This document shows, one piece after another, positions 59,119 through 64,000 of a stretch of 64,000 nucleotides of DNA. The notes beneath the pieces were generated by a model. The model was not told where the DNA came from and ran no database searches. It saw only the letters and a list, made by a program, of their open reading frames with translations. The stretch is from contig JAZLGR010000017.1 of assembly GCA_045616445.1 (NCBI GenBank), forward strand, positions 14,695 through 78,694, given 5' to 3'. Both the position numbers and the translations under genes were made by a program. Every line of letters starts with the position of its first letter. Position 1 is the stretch's first letter. The stretch is from Fimousia sp045616445. GTDB lineage: Bacteria; Bacillota; Clostridia; Lachnospirales; Lachnospiraceae.

Positions 59119-59481
59119 ATGCAAGGTTTATCTATTGTATCTTTAATCGTGGCTGCTGCCCTGATTATTTTTGGTATCGTAACAATTATTCGTAAGAAAG
59201 CACCTGGAGCAAATCCAGAAAAATACACACAGGCTTCCATCGAAGATTTCTCTGTGAAATTTGGTTTATTAAATATCGGTTTTGGTATTGGTTTCTTCAT
59301 GATTTTCGAAGGTATGACCGGCTCACTGCTTGGACATATCGTTCCTAAGATGACATTCTACGGAGACATCCTAATCATCGTTCTCGTATTTGTTCAGATG
59401 GCATTCGTAAAACCTGCCTTAAAAGAAAAACCAAAGAAAACTAAAAAAGCTAAGATTGTTCATAACAAAAAGAAGAAATAA
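59119..59481 (+). CDS. Uncharacterised small membrane protein
   Basis: Protein of 120 residues with three hydrophobic segments (about 4-24, 47-72, 81-98) and a very basic Lys-rich C-terminus (KPKKTKKAKIVHNKKKK). AAGGAGGAG precedes the ATG and a strong terminator follows, so it is a real single-gene unit. No family recognised. The basic tail should lie in the cytoplasm, where it could bind nucleic acid or lipids. Confidence 0.7.
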   Translation: MQGLSIVSLIVAAALIIFGIVTIIRKKAPGANPEKYTQASIEDFSVKFGLLNIGFGIGFFMIFEGMTGSLLGHIVPKMTFYGDILIIVLVFVQMAFVKPALKEKPKKTKKAKIVHNKKKK

Positions 59482-59483
59482 AT

Positions 59484-59525
59484 AAGAGTTTCGTATTGAA
59501 GATATCTCAGTACGAAACTCTTTTT
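59484..59525 (+). terminator. Terminator of the small membrane protein gene
   Basis: Stem AAGAGTTTCGTA/TACGAAACTCTT with a 15-base loop and five to six T. Confidence 0.85.
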
Positions 59526-59570
59526 AATTTACACGTGATATATTGTACATGTTAGATTACGAATTTTATA

Positions 59571-60068
59571 TTATAACATCAGTCCCAGTGCTCCATAAGA
59601 AACAATGTCCATGATCACTGTCGCCATCAGAATACCAAGTAAGATGGCAATGGATGCCTTCTTGATATCAAAATCGAAGAGAGATGCGATCAGAGATCCT
59701 GTCCATGCACCGGTTCCCGGAAGTGGAACCCCTACAAAGAGTAACAGGAAGATGAATTCTCCCTTCTCAACGCCGGCAGACTTAGACTGCGCACGTGCTT
59801 CTAGCTTTCTTACCAGTCCTGCCAGAATATTATGCTTTTTCATAAAAGCAAAAATCTTCTTGATAAAGAGCAGAATAAATGGAATTGGGATGATGTTGCC
59901 CACGATGCAGATTACATTTGCCTGCATCAGCGGAATCTTAAGCAAAGATGCAACTAACAGCCCGCCTCGAAGCTCGATCAGCGGCAGCATGGATACAAAA
60001 AATACAAATATTTCTTTTGGAATAAAATGCCCCAATGAGGCCATATACCAGGTTACAAGTGCTTCCAT
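59571..60068 (-). CDS. Small multidrug export family membrane protein
   Basis: Membrane protein of 165 residues of the family annotated as putative small multidrug exporter (COG2426 type). The two re-entrant-like motifs PLIELRGGLLVA and GVPLPGTGAWTGSLIAS are diagnostic. Function is not established in general. It stands 47 bases downstream of the aldo/keto reductase gene and may be co-transcribed. Confidence 0.87.
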   Translation of the reverse strand: MEALVTWYMASLGHFIPKEIFVFFVSMLPLIELRGGLLVASLLKIPLMQANVICIVGNIIPIPFILLFIKKIFAFMKKHNILAGLVRKLEARAQSKSAGVEKGEFIFLLLFVGVPLPGTGAWTGSLIASLFDFDIKKASIAILLGILMATVIMDIVSYGALGLML

Positions 60069-60115
60069 AAATATAAAATCTCCTAAAGTAGTGCTTATTT
60101 TCTTTTCAATCTACT

Positions 60116-61045
60116 TTAAGGTATCACATTACCACACTCTTTGTAAATATAGTACCAGTCTTTTCTGGATAAAGTGATTTCATTGGCCTTTACGATGTCT
60201 TCCATACGGGAAAGGTTGACAGAACCAGCGATCACCTGCATATTCGCTGGATGACGAAGCAACCAGGCAACTGCGATGGCTGTATTGGTCACGCCATATT
60301 TTTCAGCCATTTCATCCAGCACACGGTTTACTTCCGGATAAGCTGGATTGCCCATGAAAGTACCTTCGATCATACCATGCTGGAATGGAGACCAGCACTG
60401 TAATGTGATGCCATTGAGTCTTGCATAGTTCATTAAGCTGCCATCGTGCATCACGCTTCCATCAGTCTTCATATTCACCTGCATGCCTTCATCCACAAGG
60501 CCGGAATGAACCACACTCATCTGCACCTGATTTACCTTAAGTGGCTGATCCACGCATGTTTTTAACAGTTCGATCTGCATTGGGTTGTGGTTGCTCACAC
60601 CAAAGTTCTTAACCTTGCCCTGTCTTGCTAACTGGTCAAATGCTTCTGCCACTTCCTCAGGTTCCATCAAGGCGTCTGGTCTGTGAAGTAAGAGATAGTC
60701 AAGCTGTTCCACCTGAAGGCGTTTTAAATTGCCTTCCACTGCTTCTAAGATATAATCTTTGGAGAAGTCATAGTAGGCAAATTCTTCTGCTTTTACGATC
60801 GCACACTTGGACTGTAAGATGATCTGATCTCTTAAGGAAGGTCTTTTCTTTAAGATGTTACCAAACTTTTCTTCACATAAGCCATCTGCGTAAATATCAG
60901 CATGATCAAAGAAGTTAACGCCAAGCTCTAAATCATGTTCAATTAATGTTTCTAATTCCTTTTCAGAAAGGCTGTCAATACGCATACATCCCTGAATGAT
61001 ATTGGATGCAGGCATTGGCGCCCCATGTACATCTACATATTTCAT
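60116..61045 (-). CDS. Aldo/keto reductase
   Basis: NADPH-dependent oxidoreductase of 309 residues, YdhF-like. Tetrad residues are visible: Asp and Tyr in NFFDHADIYADG, Lys in LQSKCAI, His in YLLLHRPD. The C-terminal cofactor-binding region VIAGSVNLSRMED is present. The substrate is unknown. Confidence 0.92.
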   Translation of the reverse strand: MKYVDVHGAPMPASNIIQGCMRIDSLSEKELETLIEHDLELGVNFFDHADIYADGLCEEKFGNILKKRPSLRDQIILQSKCAIVKAEEFAYYDFSKDYILEAVEGNLKRLQVEQLDYLLLHRPDALMEPEEVAEAFDQLARQGKVKNFGVSNHNPMQIELLKTCVDQPLKVNQVQMSVVHSGLVDEGMQVNMKTDGSVMHDGSLMNYARLNGITLQCWSPFQHGMIEGTFMGNPAYPEVNRVLDEMAEKYGVTNTAIAVAWLLRHPANMQVIAGSVNLSRMEDIVKANEITLSRKDWYYIYKECGNVIP

Positions 61046-61148
61046 TTCGTCATCCCCCTTTATTACAATAGTATAATAATCGTTTCATATATCATTATAG
61101 GGGAATTGTACGGGTATGGCAAGGAAGAGATTTTGGTTGATTTTCACT

Positions 61149-61176
61149 AAAAAAGGAGCTAGTGCATAGCTCCTTT
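61149..61176 (-). terminator. Terminator of the 42-codon micro-gene
   Basis: Minus-strand stem AAAGGAGCT/AGCTCCTTT with a seven-base loop and six T, 12 bases after the small ORF stop. Confidence 0.85.
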
Positions 61177-61187
61177 CTTTCGTATAT

Positions 61188-61316
61188 CTACTGATTTTTT
61201 TTATTTTTAAAATACTTTAAAATCTGAAGTCCACCGTATAATACCGCTACAATTAAAAACGGTTCGATGAGATTGACAAATAAATTATGTGCAACTTGTG
61301 ATGCTACAGGGCTCAT
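61188..61316 (-). CDS. Micro-ORF encoding a 42-residue single-pass membrane protein
   Basis: ATG at 61316, stop at 61188. The product has a polar N-terminus (MSPVASQVAHNLFVN), one helix (about 17-33, with EPFLIVAVLYGGL) and a basic tail (KYFKNKKNQ). A weak GAGAG site lies nine bases upstream and a strong terminator follows immediately, which argues that this is a real gene. No family recognised. With the terminator and a decayed gene copy it accounts for the 61046-61480 gap. Confidence 0.6.
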   Translation of the reverse strand: MSPVASQVAHNLFVNLIEPFLIVAVLYGGLQILKYFKNKKNQ

Positions 61317-61385
61317 GGTCGTATTCTCTCTTTCTTTTCATTTCATAGGAATTTACATACATCGACCCTATTCTATCACCATTTC

Positions 61386-61464
61386 CTATAAAATGGAATA
61401 GTAGGAATTTCTTTTTGCATTTTTTATATATTTTTGCATTGGTTTATTGTAGATCAACGTTCAA
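61386..61464 (-). pseudogene. Decayed 5' fragment of a paralogue of the 63401-63856 gene
   Basis: On the minus strand the frame reads (T)LIYNKPMQKYIKNAKRNS, then a TAG. It matches the intact copy's start MLIYNKSMKKYIKKAKRKR. The start codon is ACG instead of ATG and the Shine-Dalgarno is gone. DNA identity over 61411-61464 versus 63807-63860 is about 48 of 54 bases by eye. Confidence 0.7.
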
Positions 61465-61480
61465 TCAGAAATTTCATCCA

Positions 61481-62125
61481 TTAATATGCGATCACTTCTT
61501 CTTTTCCATCTTCCACTTTGATCAATTTATGTTTGATGAAAAGTCCCTTTATGTAAAAGGTCACTCCTTGATCAGTGATAAATCCATCATCACCCCAGTC
61601 AAATGTATCCTCATCAAAACACAACTCGTCATTAATATATCCATACACAATTGTATCTGCACCAATCTTCTCATCCATCAGAACATTTCCATTTTCCGAA
61701 ACCTCAATGTAATTTCCATGTCTTCGCATATAGTACTTCAATTGATCTCTTTCGTAAACAATGATATCGCCAACATCATTATAACCACCGGATTCTCTTA
61801 CAAATAATAGATTCTTGTATGAATACATTTCCGCCTCTCTGGAAATAAAAGGCGTTTGTATGCATCCCAAATAATTTCCTTGCATATCCCATACCATTAT
61901 CTGAGCTTTTCCGTTTGTGATATAAAAACAATCTTCAGTCCAAACTATCGTATCTGACATGCCATCAAAAGTCGGTTTTGTCTCAGAATCAATTTGCTTA
62001 TAATCATCTTTTAATAGATTACTCCCGATGACATAGAAGGTAAAAAATAATGGAACTGCCAAAATTAAAATGATCAAAGAACACAAAGTTCTTTTCAGTT
62101 CTGAATTTTCTTTTTTTCGAAACAA
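61481..62125 (-). CDS. Uncharacterised membrane-anchored extracellular protein
   Basis: Protein of 214 residues with one N-terminal helix (about 14-35, ahead of it a basic segment FRKKENSELKR) and an outside domain rich in Tyr, Asp and Gly (ITNGKAQIMVWDMQGNYLG, DDGFITDQGVTFYIKG). The Trp-Asp and Gly spacing is reminiscent of beta-propeller blades, but I cannot name a family. AT-rich, like the two genes upstream. Confidence 0.6.
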   Translation of the reverse strand: MFRKKENSELKRTLCSLIILILAVPLFFTFYVIGSNLLKDDYKQIDSETKPTFDGMSDTIVWTEDCFYITNGKAQIMVWDMQGNYLGCIQTPFISREAEMYSYKNLLFVRESGGYNDVGDIIVYERDQLKYYMRRHGNYIEVSENGNVLMDEKIGADTIVYGYINDELCFDEDTFDWGDDGFITDQGVTFYIKGLFIKHKLIKVEDGKEEVIAY

Positions 62126-62164
62126 GTCATTTCACCTCATTTACCTATATATTATTAAGTATCT

Positions 62165-63202
62165 CTATTTTATCATCCAAATATAGTCTTTCAAAAAGAA
62201 TAGTATCGAAGAAGCAAATATCCCTATTGTCACCGAAGCCACAAATTTATTTTGTCTTGGTATTTTATTTTTTAAATATTGATGAAGTAAGATTTCAATT
62301 ATTATAAACAATATGATTCTGATCACTAATAGAATCATATTGCGCTCTATTTCCCATCCTGCAATAAAAGCCGCATCAATTAAAATAAAGCAATCCGCTG
62401 TTATACTTTTTCGAGAAAGTATTCTTATGTCAAAATAATCATATTCCTCGGGATCATATAAAAAGCGAATACATAAAATTGCAGGTAATATTTGCATGGT
62501 AATAACCATCATAATAAAACAAATGGGAACTAGTACGGAATACTTTTCTCCTATTCCACCTTGAAAAATACATCTCATCAAGAAGATTGTGCTTAAGATA
62601 CCCAATAATGTTATGCTATCTAGATTCGTTTTATTAATCCTTTTCGATTTTCTAAATAGGTTTTCCTTAATTATATCTCCATAAGCCCATAAAAAAGTAA
62701 CGAAAGTAACAAGTGAACACGTTCCAAAGAATACACTTAATATTATATTTTCTATAATATTCTTATTTACAACCTTATTGATTTTTTCAGGTTTAAAATA
62801 CACTCGAGAACCATATTTAACTTCATAGACAGCTGCATATCCCTCATTCAAGTGTTTTGAATCAATTGAATACTCTATATAGTCACCTACACTCATAGAT
62901 TCCATCACTTTTTCACTCATATTAGGAAACGCTTCTGTTGTTTCTTTAAAAACAAATTCTCTGTTATCAAAATATATGAGATCTCCATTATCTATATGTA
63001 GTTTTCTCGAAATATCATTGAATTGATCAATAGAAACAATATTCCCTTTCTTCAATTCCAGCCTATCCTTATCAACTAAAGTATTGTTACCGTAAATAAA
63101 ATCAGCAAGAAACACAAGAGTTAATAATAATCCTCCCATAGAAGCCAAAAATAATAGTATGCCATATTTTAAATTTTTATTATCATCAAAATCGTTTAAC
63201 AT
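62165..63202 (-). CDS. Uncharacterised multi-pass membrane protein
   Basis: Protein of 345 residues: one helix (about 14-36), an extracytoplasmic domain of about 110 residues (ELKKGNIVSIDQFND to VYFKPEKIN), then a membrane part with about six helices (150-340). No family recognised. It is followed 39 bases later by the 214-residue gene, so they are probably an operon. Low-GC codons suggest acquired DNA. Confidence 0.65.
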   Translation of the reverse strand: MLNDFDDNKNLKYGILLFLASMGGLLLTLVFLADFIYGNNTLVDKDRLELKKGNIVSIDQFNDISRKLHIDNGDLIYFDNREFVFKETTEAFPNMSEKVMESMSVGDYIEYSIDSKHLNEGYAAVYEVKYGSRVYFKPEKINKVVNKNIIENIILSVFFGTCSLVTFVTFLWAYGDIIKENLFRKSKRINKTNLDSITLLGILSTIFLMRCIFQGGIGEKYSVLVPICFIMMVITMQILPAILCIRFLYDPEEYDYFDIRILSRKSITADCFILIDAAFIAGWEIERNMILLVIRIILFIIIEILLHQYLKNKIPRQNKFVASVTIGIFASSILFFLKDYIWMIK

Positions 63203-63258
63203 ATTCCTACCTCACCTTAAACTGACCATACTATTCTCCATGGTTGCTTTAAACGTAT

Positions 63259-63414
63259 TTACAAAAAGAGACACTCGTGATCCTTTTGAAATTGTTCTCG
63301 CACCACTTCTCCAGAAGCTTCACTAAAATCCAATCCAAACAATCTTTTGATGATTCTTGTCTTACTGTAGCCGTTGTAAAATGCAATCGAAAGTTTCTTA
63401 CTATCCAACCAATT
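63259..63414 (-). pseudogene. Protein-like 51-codon frame, likely frameshifted C-terminus of the next gene
   Basis: In the +1 frame directly after and overlapping the end of the 63401-63856 gene, 51 open codons encode SKKLSIAFYNGYSKTRI, then KRLFGLDFSEASGEVVREQF and DHECLFL. Composition is protein-like and there is no start codon with a ribosome site. The best explanation is a frameshift near 63414 that cut the upstream gene short. Confidence 0.5.
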
Positions 63415-63856
63415 TTAACACTGGTTGTTTCCAGCCGCCTATATCCTCTATCGGAGAATGATAATTATCCCTTATCTTGCACAAACGTATTTGAATAGAC
63501 TTATCAAAGCAACTATTACGATTAGCAATGAGTACAACTTCAAAATTATCTTCTTGAAAGCGATATTTCATTTCGTTTTTTATCTGTACACACATCCATA
63601 TTCCTTCAACAATCAATTTTGAATACAAATGATTAGTAGTCATGTAATATTCATTACCTTCCCATTCATAACTTGAAAGTTTTTCTCCAGAATCTGTTAC
63701 TATTTTATGCATATCAAAACAGAAGCCATTTTTTATGCAATAAAACGGTTCATTATAAATTGTTTTTCTACATTGCAATAATAAGCTTCTTTTTGCATAT
63801 CTCTTTCTTTTTGCTTTTTTTATATATTTTTTCATTGATTTATTATATATCAACAT
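63401..63856 (-). CDS. Uncharacterised basic protein, possibly truncated by a frameshift
   Basis: Protein of 151 residues with a very basic N-terminus (SMKKYIKKAKRKRYAKRS) and a mixed alpha/beta body with four Cys. GGAGG lies five bases before ATG 63856. It ends VLKLVG in an A/T-rich stretch, and a protein-like frame continues in another phase (63259-63414). The 5' 54 bases are duplicated as a dead copy at 61411-61464. No family recognised. Confidence 0.5.
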   Translation of the reverse strand: MLIYNKSMKKYIKKAKRKRYAKRSLLLQCRKTIYNEPFYCIKNGFCFDMHKIVTDSGEKLSSYEWEGNEYYMTTNHLYSKLIVEGIWMCVQIKNEMKYRFQEDNFEVVLIANRNSCFDKSIQIRLCKIRDNYHSPIEDIGGWKQPVLKLVG

Positions 63857-63860
63857 TCAA
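63807..63860. repeat. 54-base direct repeat, second copy at 61411-61464
   Basis: Same orientation in both places, about 48 of 54 bases identical by eye. The two copies flank the 61481-63202 membrane gene pair. Confidence 0.75.
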
Positions 63861-64000
63861 ACCTCCCTACATAATCAAGTCATTTTTGTTGAAAATACGG
63901 GCTTTTTCAGCCCTATGTATCTCAGAAAATAAGCCGGGGTTACGAGCATTTCAATGTATCAGGTACTAAAATAGCGGATAAAGGGTACACAAAATAAAAC
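63861..64000. other. Window end without identifiable gene
   Basis: The start holds the CCTCC (minus-strand GGAGG) ribosome site of the 63401-63856 gene. A GGGCTTTTTCAGCCC inverted repeat lies at about 63900-63914. I see nothing else that can be supported. Confidence 0.5.

Noticed and set aside
63673..63969. 98-codon plus-strand open frame near the window end
   Set aside because: Phe/Tyr/Leu-rich from antisense AT-rich DNA, overlapping a minus-strand gene with a good ribosome site.

Overview
The window looks like chromosome from a Gram-positive anaerobe of the class Clostridia, most likely family Lachnospiraceae. The basis is as follows. Base composition is moderate, with AT-rich intergenic DNA. 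Shine-Dalgarno sites (GGAGG) are strong and sigma-A promoters near consensus are common. The MEP pathway enzyme IspE, an oxygen-sensitive class III ribonucleotide reductase (nrdD/nrdG), glycogen synthesis genes, lipoprotein signals and the Firmicutes order rpmG-secE-nusG-rplK-rplA are all present. I could not run a similarity search, so the species is not assigned. There are no rRNA or tRNA genes, CRISPR arrays, intact transposases or prophage genes.

Layout. 1-5.3 kb: the end of murI and ddl (cell wall), an AEC transporter, and an iron alcohol dehydrogenase coupled to an aldehyde dehydrogenase. 5.3-17.7 kb: a FadR-type regulator with ispE, ftsH, tex, a dCMP deaminase with glgA, a gamma carbonic anhydrase, a HAD phosphatase, a LysR regulator with a small upstream gene, and a TPR protein. 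17.8-21.4 kb: ribosomal operons, including an L10 leader and attenuator. 21.5-28.4 kb: a YtrA-type ABC operon with its operator, gldA, a secreted CHAP-like protein, and divergent nrdD/nrdG sharing NrdR boxes. 28.4-32.3 kb: a compact eight-gene Tad-like pilus or secretion operon. 32.4-43.4 kb: an aminotransferase, a polysaccharide-type ABC exporter, a ThiD/PdxK kinase, glgB, trpS, nth and an amino-acid ABC transporter. 43.4-45.8 kb: an AT-rich island with a helveticin J-like bacteriocin and a secreted partner. 45.9-48.9 kb: zur-znuACB with a repeated operator. 49-61 kb: a small alarmone synthetase, two NodB polysaccharide deacetylase paralogues (one with a degraded active site), chorismate mutase, MarR, TSUP, a four-gene CLC/EamA/HAD/MATE operon, and others. 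61.1-64 kb: an AT-rich end with uncharacterised membrane genes, a decayed gene copy and a frameshifted gene.

The most interesting system is the 28.4-32.2 kb operon. A perfect-consensus promoter (TTGACA-N17-TATAAT) drives a CpaF/TadA-like ATPase, a membrane protein with two F-type domains, and six small membrane proteins. Three of those are micro-ORFs of 34, 46 and 52 codons that all begin M-[KR] and carry Tyr8-Gly9 just before a single hydrophobic segment. They resemble Flp pilins that lack a prepilin leader, and no prepilin peptidase gene is present. Two of the micro-ORFs start with TTG. The ATPase seems to lack a normal start codon: its conserved N-terminus begins in frame at an ATA spaced correctly from a strong Shine-Dalgarno.

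Regulation can be read from the DNA in several places: NrdR boxes between nrdD and nrdG, a triple Zur-type repeat over the zur promoter, a YtrA-type dyad over its own promoter, a LysR-type T-N11-A box, and the L10 leader.
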